From Coniella vitis (lineage: Eukaryota; Ascomycota; Sordariomycetes; Diaporthales; Schizoparmaceae): a stretch of DNA of 64,000 nt. A program made the translations under genes and the position numbers. Positions 34,950 through 45,881 of this stretch are shown here, piece after piece. Under the pieces are notes generated by a model, which was not told the origin of the DNA, ran no database searches, and saw nothing but the letters and a program-made list of their open reading frames with translations. The stretch spans positions 310,001 to 374,000 of the forward strand of contig WUJK01000010.1 of the NCBI GenBank assembly GCA_011317545.1, in the 5' to 3' direction. How positions within the stretch are numbered: position 1 is the stretch's first letter; the number at the start of each line of letters is the position of its first letter.

Positions 34950-36062
34950 TACTCCTGTTCCTAGGGAACAAGAGCCAAAAATTTCTTGATAAGGTGATCC
35001 AAATCGACCAAGACCTTGATCAACCTGTGGTTGAGTGCTATATGTTGAACGGCCTGAATAGCACCAACCTATAATACGTATATTTTAAATAAGTCCAAAT
35101 TAACGACCGTGCTTAGTTGTCGGATGATTTCCTCTAGGGATATATCCTTAACGTTGTCGCTATAGGCCTCGATGGCAGCAGCTTTATGCTCTCTGATATG
35201 AGTGGTGATGCTATAAACCCAGACGGAGATACTCTGCAGGAGCTGAAGAGCTATAGTACCGGCCCCCGTCTGATTACTTAGTGTCCAGTTCTGGGAAAGG
35301 ACTGGGCTCGCTGGCGTGCAGGCGAGCGCCGTATTGCCTAGTTTAAGAATCTTAGGCACACTATTATACAATTTCATGTATAATGTTATAGGGAGAGTGC
35401 CAGAGGCGAAGAAAGAGTCCCAGGCCACGATACGGCAGTTTCTGGTATTAAATGATATTGGCGTTTTGGTCTCTTTGGCGAAGAGACTTGCGTGAATTTT
35501 GAGTGTATAGGCATGGTCTCAGGCAGGCATCTCTGGAATGACGGTCTTGTAGAGTATATCAGTAAAAAAGAAAATTCAAAAGGGGTTTTGAACCTGTGGA
35601 TACATACCCTGAGCTCTCTTTCCATAGCCTGGCTCAGTCCCATTCAGGTTGCCAACAAAATAACCCGAACTCCAATAGCGGGATCTGTAGTACTTTGGAG
35701 TCCGCGTTTTTGTTGGCAACCTACCAATGTAAAGTCCTCGTCAAAGTCCATAAAGGCGCGTGCGCCTTCTATATTGGTCTTGGCAGAGTAGAGCATATCC
35801 GACTCGACGGTTTGGAGAAGACGAAGTATAGAGGCTAAGTCTTCTGTTCGGGATCTCGAACCGTAGGCGCGGTATAGGGTCTAAAGCATTCCGAGCCTTG
35901 CAGATATACTTATTAAGCTGGCAGACTTGATTGGGTTTCGCGCCGCAAGCTTGGCGAATACGTCTTTGGGGTCACTATCCGCGCGTGTATTGTTAATGGG
36001 GTTGCGAGCGGCGGCCAACTTGACGTTGGATATGGTGGCCTTTTTGCGGTTTTTCTTGTTGA
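34950..36062 (-). pseudogene. decayed gene of unknown family, interrupted by a miniature element
   Basis: The - strand shows protein-like segments in order: KKNRKKATISNVKLAAARNP (about 36050-35985), then NIEGARAFMDFDEDFTLVG just before 35722, then the inserted element 35646-35722, then a frame containing DILYKTVIPEMPA, an in-frame TGA, HAYTLKIHASLFAKETKTP, CRIVAWDSFFASGTLP, ALQLLQSISVWVYSITT and LSTVVNLDLFKIYVL, ending at 35069 with a weaker continuation to about 34950. The downstream frame is consistent apart from stop codons, and the TGA sits where a Trp codon would fit. I do not recognise the family. It is read as a degraded coding sequence, not a working gene. Confidence 0.45.
35646..35722 (+). 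mobile_element. miniature inverted-repeat element, copy 1 (77 bp)
   Basis: Bounded by inverted ends AGGTTGCCAACAAAA and TTTTTGTTGGCAACCT. The interior matches, in reverse complement, the element at 55446-55507, including CTCCAATAGCGGGATCTG. It is too short to encode anything, and no clear target-site duplication is seen. Confidence 0.75.
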
Positions 36063-36466
36063 CTGGTGTAATGGGTTGGTACTCGGCCTGAAAAAAAAAG
36101 ATGCATTATTTCTTTGTCTTTTTGAGCACTCAGTGCCCGTCTCGGAACAAGCATCCAACAAAAAAGTCGGTCCTTTCAGACACATTTTCAGTAAAGACGT
36201 GCAACACCGAGTATTCGCTTCGTTACAGAAGTCGGGCGAGTCGCTCTCTCTCGATATGTTGCGCTGTTGCTGGAGACGATTAGATTCAACTGACTTGTTT
36301 CATAGACTTGCTGAATGTGTCGGGGGCTTACGCCTTACCTTGGCTTTGAAGGCGGTAAACTTGGCTGTGATGGAGCAGGTCGAAGGATGGTGTGGCGAGA
36401 AGAGGCGGTGGACACGGGTTGGTTTCAAAACGCTTTTTGCTTGAACGAGTGCACTCGATACCAAAC
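36063..36466. other. repeat-island segment, no gene called
   Basis: A + strand frame (36076-36444) is open but unrecognised. The end of this segment (36434-36467, containing GCTTGAACG and GCACTCGA) is shared with 55879-55912, so it belongs to a dispersed repeat. Confidence 0.4.
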
Positions 36467-36556
36467 TGTCAAGATATAAAGCACCCATGTGTACTACACA
36501 TAGGAAGTACTTCTTTTACCGTCGTAGTGCAGTGGTAATAGCTTTGTACTTTTACA
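36467..36556 (+). repeat. 90-bp repeat, copy R2 (plus orientation)
   Basis: Third copy, same orientation as R1, with the same 5' and 3' limits and the same TAGTGCAGTGG A-box-like core. It is inserted between two pieces of another repeat that both recur near 55.7-55.9 kb. Confidence 0.88.
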
Positions 36557-37407
36557 GTTGGGCTCGCAGTCACCTGTAGGTTGTAGATGGCAACGGCAGG
36601 GATGTGGCTGCTGACTAAGGTGGCTGCTTGCCGTAAAGGGAAGGACACTTCCATACAACAGCATTGCTTGCAACAATCATTTTTCACTTGTATGTCTTAT
36701 CGCAGTACAGCACACTATCTCTCGCGCAAGTTCCCACCCAGCGAGTACATAGTAGTAGTATAATGCCCACGAACGCGAGCGTTACACTGCGATGCGTACT
36801 TTGCAAGGTCTGGTATAGAAAGAGGGTGTCCGTTCCCTGCGATCGCTACTTTTGGTTCTTTGGTATACGAACAAGACGGTCGCAAAGCTGGTGCCCGCAT
36901 TTAAGCGTCTGCGAAAGCTTGATTCAGGGGTATGGGCTAAAAAGAGTGCAGTTCCCTCTACTCATTGCCTTTGCCAGCGCTATTATTTTAGGATAGCAGA
37001 CTGAATCTTGTTCAGTGGTGTGCATACTGTTTATTCTGTGACATAGGATTACACAAGTCACAGCGCTCAACGTAAACTAATGCTAGCTGTAGCATGGATG
37101 AGTATGGCACGCTGAGTGGGTAATGTGTGTGTATTGACATTGATTGTAATGATTAATGCTCAAATCCAGCTTTTTTTTTGCAACGCGTGCTAAACGCGTT
37201 GCGCACAAATATCGTACTCTGAAGCCGAGCCTCATCCGGAAGCCCGACCAAGTGGGTCCCAAGTGTTCGCTGCGGGTCATCCTAGTGCAACTAAACGCTA
37301 GCATGCCGAGGTGCGTGGGGCGGCGCCTCCATTATGACGACCATCAAAAGTGGTGGGATGGCTTTGGCAAGATGTCTCAAAAGGGGGGGGGGGGTTGTCT
37401 GCGTGTC
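36557..37407. other. right part of repeat island, no gene seen
   Basis: The first 75 bases (TTGGGCTCGC, then GACTAAGGTGGCTGCTT) resemble 55669-55710. The rest is non-coding, with short frames lacking motifs. Confidence 0.4.
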
Positions 37408-37693
37408 TGATAACAGCAGGCTCTTGTAATTCTTCGTGAGGATGGCCAGCTCCATACTCCAATCATATGCAACTTCTTATCAGCCAATAGTGTGTGTCTT
37501 TGGTAGGCAGAAACAGGTACGGCAAGGCGCGGCCAGGTACGGAATGGGGCAATTGCTTTCCTAGAGATAAGACTACATGGTGAGAGGGACAACTGTTCCG
37601 TTTTGATTCTGACTGTACTATGCTTTACTCAAACATGCCAGGCTTGATAACGGCATTGATAATGCGGGGGAGACTTATCCAACACATATTATT
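37408..37693 (+). repeat. right copy of degenerate direct repeat flanking the repeat island
   Basis: Collinear with 32480-32613: blocks 37408-37427, 37515-37540 and 37628-37690 match the three blocks of the left copy. It lies directly upstream of the formamidase gene. Confidence 0.7.
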
Positions 37694-37869
37694 TTCATTT
37701 ATCAGGGCGTGAGAATCGTGTATATATATCTCGATGCGGGGTAAAGCTTCTCGAGACAAACTCCAAGCTCTCTCGGGCTTCTTGTTCAGTGAGAGCTCGG
37801 CAACATTCTGGGCCAAAGTGACATCTTCCCTGATAACATCACCTTGAACGCACCGTCTTGCTTGTGAAG

Positions 37870-39490
37870 ATGCCTGGTGAGATTCGGACAGTGTGCAAGG
37901 TCAGCTTTGACAAACCGGCCAAAGAACAGCCCTATCTTCATGTAAGTCGGCTCAATCCCAGCTGTCAAGCCAGAGACTAACCTCACACCAGAACAGATGG
38001 CACCCAGACAGTGCGTTGATTTCCACGCCATACAATGTGCTACAAAACTGAGAATATAAAACAGTTCCCTCGGCCGCCAGTATCAAGGATGGAGAAACCG
38101 TCAAGATTGAATGTCTCGACTGGTATGTCATCATCTCCCCAAGCACCCTCCATCACAGGCACTGACATGATACACAGGACCGGCGGACAAATAAAAAACG
38201 ACGACTCGGCCGACGATGTCAGAAACGTGGACCTGACCCAGATCCACTACCTCAGCGGCCCCTTTGACATTGAAGGCGCCGAGCCGGGCGACGTGCTCCT
38301 CGTGGAGATCATGGACGTCCAGCCCTTTCAAGACCAGCCGTGGGGTTTCACGGGTGTTTTTGCGAGGGAGAATGGTGGAGGGTTTCTGGATGAGATTTAT
38401 CCCTCCGCGTACGACTGTCACTTTTACAAAGAAACCCCCCTTTCAGTGCTAACAAAAGAAACAGAGCCAAGGCCATTTGGGACTTTGAAGGCATCTACTG
38501 CACCTCGCGACACATCCCCCACGTCAAGTTCCCAGGCCTCATCCACCCAGGTATCCTCGGCTGCGCGCCCTCGGCCGAGGTGCTGGCCACCTGGAACAAG
38601 CGCGAGGGGGACCTCATCGCCGCTTCGAAGCTGGCCGACCGCAATGTGGCTCTGCCGCCCTTGCCACAGTCCACGCACGCCGGTGCCGCGTCTGCTTCCT
38701 TCTCCGAGTCGGCTGACGCCACCATCGCCGAAAAGATCGGCCGCGAAGGAGCGCGGACAATCCCCGGGCGGCCAGAGCACGGCGGCAACTGCGATATAAA
38801 GAATCTCTCGCGCGGGAGCAAAGTCTATCTGCCCGTCCACGTCCCCGGTGCCAAGTTCTCCGTCGGGGATTTGCACTTCTCCCAGGGCGACGGAGAGATT
38901 TCCTTTTGCGGGGCGATTGAAATGGCGGGTGTGATTACCATTAAATTCAAGGTCCTCAAAAAACAAGACAATGAGGGAGCGCTAACGGACCTAAAATCAC
39001 CAATCTATATCCCAGGTCCTGTGGAACCGCATTATGGTCCGGGGAGGTATCTGTATTTTGAAGGCTTCAGTGTCGATGAGCATGGGAAGCAGCATTATCT
39101 GGACGTAACGGTTGCGTATCGGCAGACGACATTGCGTGAGTCTCCTTGTTCTCATTCCTTCCTACATCTCTAACAGACCCAGGTGTCATTGAATACCTCC
39201 GCCACTTTGGCTACAGCGACTACCAAATCTACCTCTTGCTCTCGTGCGCGCCCATACAGGGCCACATAGCAGGCATTGTCGACATCCCCAACGCGTGCAC
39301 GACCATTGGTCTCCCCATGGACATCTTCGACTTCGACATCAGCCCCGGCGGGGGCGGCGTGGCGGCTGTCAAGGCGAGGAAGCTGGACATGGGCACGTGC
39401 GCGTTTGAGACGGGCAAGAGTCAGGGAAAGGTTGCCAAGGGCGGGGAGAATAGTGAGTTTAGCTTTGGAGGCGGGCTGACGTACAAGTGA
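37870..39490 (+). CDS. fmdS: formamidase (FmdA/AmdA family)
   Basis: Cytosolic enzyme hydrolysing formamide to formate and ammonia, a nitrogen-scavenging activity. Six exons: 37870-37941, 37992-38010, 38065-38122, 38178-38408, 38465-39135 and 39183-39490, giving 452 residues, close to fungal formamidases. The second exon is only 19 nt and encodes NRWHPD plus one base; without it the conserved HNRWHPDIP run is lost. Family hallmarks include IECLDWTGGQIKNDDSAD, GDVLLVEIMDVQPFQDQPWG, FPGLIHPGILGCAPS, RPEHGGNCDIKNLSRG, GDLHFSQGDGEISFCGAIEM and AGIVDIPNACTTIGLPMDIF. The acceptor of the last intron is the AG at 39181-39182, giving LRVIEYLRHFGY. The start ATG opens the conserved MPGEIRTVCKVS. Transcription is probably nitrogen-regulated, but I did not confirm specific sites. 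Confidence 0.92.
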
Positions 39491-40025
39491 AAAGAAGGCA
39501 ACGGCTGTTTGATGTGGTCGTGGCGAGTGACGATCGTTTAGTCCGGATATATATACGATATGTGTCCCACTCTTGGCAGCTGCCTTGGTTACTCCATCAC
39601 TTTTACTTTAAACGTAGATCGCCCTTGTTTGGAAATGCTGTCTTTTTATAATTTCAAAGCTTGCAACCAGGTGATTTATTTCAAGCTCTTCAAAGTCTTG
39701 ATCATAATCCAGATCAAGTTCAAATCATTCAAACGAGTAACCCCCCAAAAGAGCGAAAGGGTCCCCGGGGAAAAGACGGCTCCTAAAATATACGGCCCCG
39801 AGACGGTATCTTAAAACAGCTATATACACAAGTCAAGAGCGTTGAAAGGTTTTGCAATGCTTACCAAGTTAATATAATAATATAAAAATGAACGGGCTTA
39901 CAACGCCAAACAATGACAAATCTCATGCGAGAGGACATGCTTTGCGATGGTAAACACCAAACCTCGCCCAGTCCCCAATTGCTGTGGTAACCCCCCAAAA
40001 AGCATGCATCGACTGTCCAGCAGTC
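39491..40025. other. convergent 3' flanks of formamidase and OTU1
   Basis: AT-rich non-coding stretch between two convergent genes; no supported frame. Confidence 0.5.
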
Positions 40026-41058
40026 CTAGGTGATTTGCATTTCGCTCAACGCCGAATGTCCCGTCGCCTTCATATGCTTGCCGGCATCCACCATACCCGC
40101 GCCCACCCATCCACAACCAGGGACATCACACCTCAGAACAAAGTCGGTCGTGTCGGTAAAGTAGTGCTGGTCTTTGAGCTGCTTTGCCAGACTCTGAGCC
40201 ATGGTGAGGACAGCGTCGTTCTCCGTGTCCCACCTGACCTCGTCAAATTCGACGGGCAGGCTGAGATCCATGGTGAAGGCGATGCGATCGTAGTGGATGC
40301 CAGAATAGAGCAAAAGGCAGCGGGTTGCCTTGGACTCGCCGTATCGATCTATGCGTTGGGTCTATTGTGCGTTAGCGGTACTGCTTTACATGTCCAGATT
40401 AATCAGCATACCTTGACGTCGACCGAACAAATTTCAATGTCGTAAATGTCAGAGAGAATGGACAGCTCGATAGCGCCGCCCCAGCGATCTGGATCCTGAA
40501 GCGTGCGAGCATATCTCTGGGGATCCATTTCCAAGACGACTTGGCTGTATTTCTCTGGGTGAGCGAGAATGTAGTCTGCAACCTCTCGCCTCAGTGAAGG
40601 CGCTGGGTCGGCTCTCTGGATCACGCCACCAAAGGCAGTAAACATGCACGAGTTGTCGTCTGGCATAACCCGTAACGCTGTAGAAATGAGCATTTCTCCC
40701 CAATAATAACTGCGCGTGGCGACTTACCAAGATAGCCGTCCTTTTCAGGCCATTCCAGGACAGTTGCATCTGCTTCGACTTTCTTGGGCTGGAATGCAGG
40801 CTCACTGGCAGCGGGCTCGGGCGCAGGTTCCTTGGGCACAAATGTGATGGCTTCGCCCTTGAGGCCGAGGGGCTCGATGGACGCGCTCAAGTCGCCGAGG
40901 TCGATTGTTTTGAGAGGCCATCCGTACTTGAGAGCAGCGGGCTCGGCGCTCTGCTTCTCCTTCAGGTGGTCGAGCAGCTTTTGAATGGTCCAGTCGCGTG
41001 ATGCTGTTATTGTTTCCACCCAGCCGGGTCCGCGTACTCGAAAGCGAATGTCTGACAT
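40026..41058 (-). CDS. OTU1: ubiquitin thioesterase Otu1 (YOD1-like)
   Basis: Deubiquitinase that in yeast works with Cdc48/p97 in ubiquitin-chain processing. Three exons: 41058-40728, 40677-40412 and 40361-40026, giving 310 residues (yeast Otu1 is 301). An N-terminal UBX-like domain (MSDIRFRVRGPGWVETI to about residue 80) is followed by the OTU domain starting at the exon 1/2 junction with VMPDDNSCMF; catalytic Cys is residue 121 in DDNSC. The conserved histidine lies in LLYSGIHYDRIAF. A C-terminal C2H2-type finger is visible (CDVPGC followed by HMKATGH). Introns are 50 bp each with GTAAGT/GTATGC donors. All expected active-site elements are intact. It is divergent from the RSC-type gene across a 1.3-kb promoter region. 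Confidence 0.93.
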
Positions 41059-42340
41059 GGTTGACTTTCTCGTCGCTGACAACCTTTGTCGGGTGACAAT
41101 CCTTGGAACCTTGAAAATCGCACGCAGCTTGGTTTTGAACTAAAGGGTTGTTTGTGCTTCTTGGCTTATTGGACTGGATGTATGCGTGCGATACTCTATA
41201 CCTGGTGTCTTGTGGGCAAGGTGTGCTTTGCTTTGCAGTCGTGATGATTTTGGGTGATTGTAGAATACAAAAGGTGCCACCTCAACCTAGGAAGGACGAC
41301 GTTAGGGTTCCAGGAGGGTGGAGTGCTGCAATCAGTAGAGTAAGGGCCGTGGTTCACGAAATACCTTTTGGCTTTCCAGTCATGGCAAATGCCATGTGTT
41401 CCAAGCATAAAGAGTGGTGAGATCGGGATTAGCCGCCTTCTGTCCCACTTAGTGCCACAACCGAGGCCGTCATCGCGTCCAAAAAGGAGTACTACCGTAC
41501 TACAGGGACGTTCTGGGCATTCAGGTACTCAGCTATCTCACTCATGCTTAGATAATTGCCAGCTTGCAATGTACATAGTACTGCTGTACCTGTACTAGCG
41601 CCAGATGCCCCGCTTCTCTAGACGGCCCGGGCCCAGTCTTTGCACAAAAAAGATGGGGTTGGAGTGGTCTTGCCCGAGCCCCAGGCCAGCTCTGCGCGCT
41701 GGCTCGCCCACTGTGGGTCCGTTGTTGGTCAACTCTCGCCGAGCGCGTACTATGCTCGTGCCTTTTCGGGTCAAGAGCGACAGCCACCTTGTCGAGGACA
41801 ACCACCGGGCGGGGCGTGTGACTGGTCCATTTGGCTCCCTATAACGATACTTGCACTCTACAGCAATCGGTGCTTGCTATGCTCCTCCTATCGTGACCGC
41901 ACTCCACCTCCTCTTCCTAGGCCGCAGATTCGCAACGCATCGCACCCTGATTCCCCGAGCTGCTGCCCGCCGCTGCGTAAAAGCCTCCAACACAAGTTCG
42001 GCGCGTCTCTTGTGCCGCCCACCCTCTAGCACTCGGCAGCCTGGCGCGTCGCCCTTTGGCAGCTCCTACGGCCATTTGATGCTCTCCCTCACTGCGTCCG
42101 AGGTGAGTACGAACTTGTCCATGCCCTGGATGCGCCGCACCTCCTAGAGTAGCTGGGCCAAGCACTTACCGTCTTACCGCCAGCAGATTGTGCCAACACC
42201 CTCTATAAACCACAAAACTCGGACGTATCAGCTGTCCCAGTCCGTGGGAGGGAACAGCAAAGGATAAACACAATTCGCAAAGGAGCAGCAGCCAGACCAA
42301 AGATCGTTAATATCAGACCCAAAGTAGCCCCCGAGTCACA
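41059..42340. promoter_or_regulatory. bidirectional promoter region OTU1 / RSC-type gene
   Basis: Divergent intergenic region with no supported frame. A GC-rich, CT-rich zone (41600-42150) adjoins the + gene. Confidence 0.45.
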
Positions 42341-45300
42341 ATGGCGCCCCGATCGAGAAACGAAATAAAGGTGCAGGACTCTATCGAAGCCAAAACCAAC
42401 AAAGATGTCGACATGGAAGATGCTCCAGCTCATGCAAACGACGAGGCGCAAAACAATGGACCCAAGATGATACATAAAGGGGCAGATGCGGATGCACACA
42501 CACACACAAACGCGGATGCAGATGCAGATGGTGAAGCTGACGCCGAGGGCGAGGCTGAGGAAGAAGAGAGTGTAGAGGCTTCGACCAGTCGAGGGGCTGG
42601 ACGACGTCGAGCACCTGACACGCCGCATAAGCGACTTTTACAGCTCATTGATTCTGTGAATAGGTATCTTTGCGATTACGAAGAAAAGTGAGTTTCTGTC
42701 GCGCCGTGTGGAAAACTGCTTTTTCGAGAGTGTCGTGTGGTGTATCCTAGCTGCTAACTCTTTTCCGTTGTGACTGCAGCGACGAATTGCTTACCGCAGG
42801 CTTTCAACGTCTTCCAAAGAAGAATGAACTGCCGGATTACTATGAGGTCATCTCCAATGCCGTGGCGTTCAGTACTGTTCGAGTAAGCGAGCCCAACTTT
42901 ATTCTACGTGTCTATACAAAAACTCTTAACACGAAGCCAGCAAAAACTACTCAGGAAAACGTACACGGAATTTCCAGAGTTTGTGCATGACGTTGCGCAA
43001 ATATGTCACAATGCACAAGTTTACAACCGTCCATCGGCGCCCATCTTTCGGGATGCTGTCCAACTACTCAAAGTTTTTCAGGAAAAACTCGACAACTTAG
43101 TCAAAGAGGGCAGCATCCAAGCCAGCGATGCTGTGCTTCCAGATTTTGGAGAGCTGCCTCCAGTGGAAGACTCGCCACCCCCTGACGAACAAGATGACCA
43201 AGATGCAAACGAGGACGCACAGGATGATACAGACGACGATTCAGACGACGAGTCAGATGACGAAATCCAAAATCGCCGCCGGGGTCGCAGACGTGGCCGT
43301 TCGTCCCGAAAAGATGACGATGCAGATGAAGATTATGCCAAAAGGCGTGGCCGCCCTCCCAAGGTGTTTACGCCGACAGAAGCCCGCATCAATGCGATCC
43401 TCAAAGGGTTGCGAAAGCCTAGGAACGATGACGGAGAACTGCGCATCCTGCCATTTGAGAGGCTGCCCGATAGGCAGCTGAACAAGGAGTACTACCAGGC
43501 GATTCAGAACCCGATTGCCCTCGACCAAATCAAGCGCAACGCCAAGCGCAAAAAGTATCGCAATGTCGACCAAGTGCTTGCTGATCTCGACATAATGTTT
43601 CAGAATGCAATGCAATATAATGAACAGGGTAGTGACATTTATGAGGACGCGTTTGTCCTGCAAAAAGAGGCGCGTCGTTTGGTAGCTCAGGAAAAGACCA
43701 AGTCCGATGAAGCCTTCCGAGACGATGAGGGGAAACTGCCTCTGTCCGAGGTTGTGCACAACGGTCAGCTATGGAAAGTTGGTGAGTTGCCAGGAATTGC
43801 TATAATCCCTCAACCAGATTATTTTAGTGTGCTAAACTTGTTGCATTTTCTAGGCGACTGGGTACACATTCGCAACCCCAATGACCTCCAGAAGCCGATC
43901 GTGGCGCAAATTTACCGTTTGTGGCAGGATGATACCAACAAAAAATGGATCAATGCGTGCTGGTACTACCGACCAGAGCAGACAGTGCATCGCGTATCGA
44001 AGCGTTTCTACAAGAATGAAGTCATGAAGACGGGACAGTATCGCGACCACGTCCTGGATGACATTGTCGACCGCTGCTTTGTCATGTTTCACACGCGGTA
44101 CCACAAAGGGCGGCCACGAGGACTACCGCGCGACAAAGAAGTCTATGTGTGCGAGGCTCGCTACAACGAGGACAGATACACCTTCAACCGCATCAAGACG
44201 TGGATGAGCTGTTTGCCGGACGAGGTGCGCGAGAGGGATTACGAGATGGATCTGTTTGACATGCCGCGCAAGCTGCGAAAGGAGCCGACCCCAATTGCTC
44301 ACCTGTTGGCCCCCAATGCCAAAAAGACAGATCCCCTGCCCAAACCAAATTGGGGTCATAAAGACGCACCGCCTGTTATTGGCGGCGTGCATATGCGGCC
44401 CCGAGAGCCCAATGTAAGTCATAAGCAAGCTTGTTTTCTTTCCCTTTCTTTTTCTTGTTCTTGAGCTTCTCCTTCCCCAAAGTTGACCATCACTCCCTTC
44501 GGTGAGCAAGTCCTTTGTCACTTTGGTGGTAACACAGCCCTCCACTCCCTTGGCTGGTCCTGGTTTCTGATCACACACTCTTTTTTCTGCCGTCCATCCT
44601 TACTTTTGCCTTGTTGCAAAAAAGTCATTTCCATCTTTGAGTTTTGGCACCACGCGCGCCCAGACAAAGTTTCGGGCGGCGCGCCTTTGCTGGCAGAGTT
44701 CCACAACCCATAAAAAAAAAACCAAGCGCTTATTAGCCAGAAAACTGACGACTGGATCCCGATGCTAGGATTCCCCTTCGCCAGAGCCAACCCCAGAGCC
44801 AGCCGTGGTCCCACCGCCGCCAATGGCCGCTGACCCGATTCGCCGACAATCTGTGCCGATGCCTCCTGCTGCGTCGACTGCTTTTCATCCCGGCGCCATG
44901 GGTCCGGCTCCTTCTCCTTCTCCTGCACATGCACATGCACATGCGCATCATTTCCAGCAGGCCCATTTCGCGCCGCACCCTCATCAACGCCCCCAGGCCA
45001 GTCCACTCCCGCACCCGTCGATACAACAGCAGCATCCACATCACCACCACCCGCCGCCCTCGCCCGCTCACGCTGCACCGATTCCACATCATTTTGTCTC
45101 ACCGCAACAACATCCACTTTACCAGCAGCAACAACAACAACAACTTCTTCATCAACAACAACAACACCACCAACACCAACACCAACAACACCTCCACCAC
45201 CAACAACACCACCATCAACAGTTTCACCCACAGCAGCATCAAACCCACTTTGCGCCAAGCCCCATTCAAGCTAGTGGTCACCCACAGCATATTCCCAACA

Positions 45301-45881
45301 CCTTCCACCCGACAGCCTTCAACCTTCCGCACGCTACTCCTGTTCCCCAGCCGCGCATGCCAATGGCTCCGACGCCAAGCACCACCGCGATTCCGCACGC
45401 GAACGCGAACGCGTACATTCCCCCTAGACAGGCCGAAGTATACACTCTCCGCGATCTCGACGTGCACATCCCGCCCCAAGTTCGAGAACACTACCAAAAG
45501 GATGAAGCGGGACAAGTGCTATTCTTTACAGCGCCCCCTCTGAACCGGCCCCACCCGGGTGTGGGAGACGAGAGTGCAGGGCTGGGCCACAGCGTCCGGT
45601 ACCTGTCTGGACTACAAGAACACCGCGCAAACAGAAAGAGACTGCGGCAAGAGCGTGACGAGGCCGAGAAGGCTGCGCGCGCGGAGAAAGCTGCTCGGGA
45701 TAAGGAGTTGCGGGAGCAGGGTGAGAAAGCTCTGGGTGCGGCGGCTGGTGCGATGCTTGGGGACTGGATTCTGAGCATGCAGCGTAATAATGAGGTGGTC
45801 AAGGCCGAACTGGCACCCATACGTGCTGCCAAGGTGGCTTGGGATGCAGAGAGGACCACTCAAAAACAAGAAGCTGCTTGA
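42341..45881 (+). CDS. RSC1: RSC complex subunit Rsc1/Rsc2-like (two bromodomains, BAH)
   Basis: Nuclear chromatin-remodelling subunit that reads acetylated histones. Exons are 42341-42687, 42780-42882, 42941-43781, 43854-44413 and 44769-45881, giving 987 residues. Order: acidic N-terminus, bromodomain 1 (about 95-215, with NELPDYYEVISNAVAFSTVR), acidic Asp/Glu linker, AT-hook-like RRGRPPK (about 300), bromodomain 2 (about 318-420, NKEYYQAIQNPIALDQIK), BAH domain (about 431-555, GDWVHIRNPND to FMCEARYNEDRYTFNRI-like), then a His/Gln/Pro-rich stretch and a C-terminal charged coiled coil (RANRKRLRQERDEAEKAARA). The 72-bp intron 3 is open in frame, so reading through would insert 24 residues between bromodomain 2 and BAH. 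The last intron (355 bp) is unusually long; a small extra exon inside it cannot be excluded. Confidence 0.9.
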
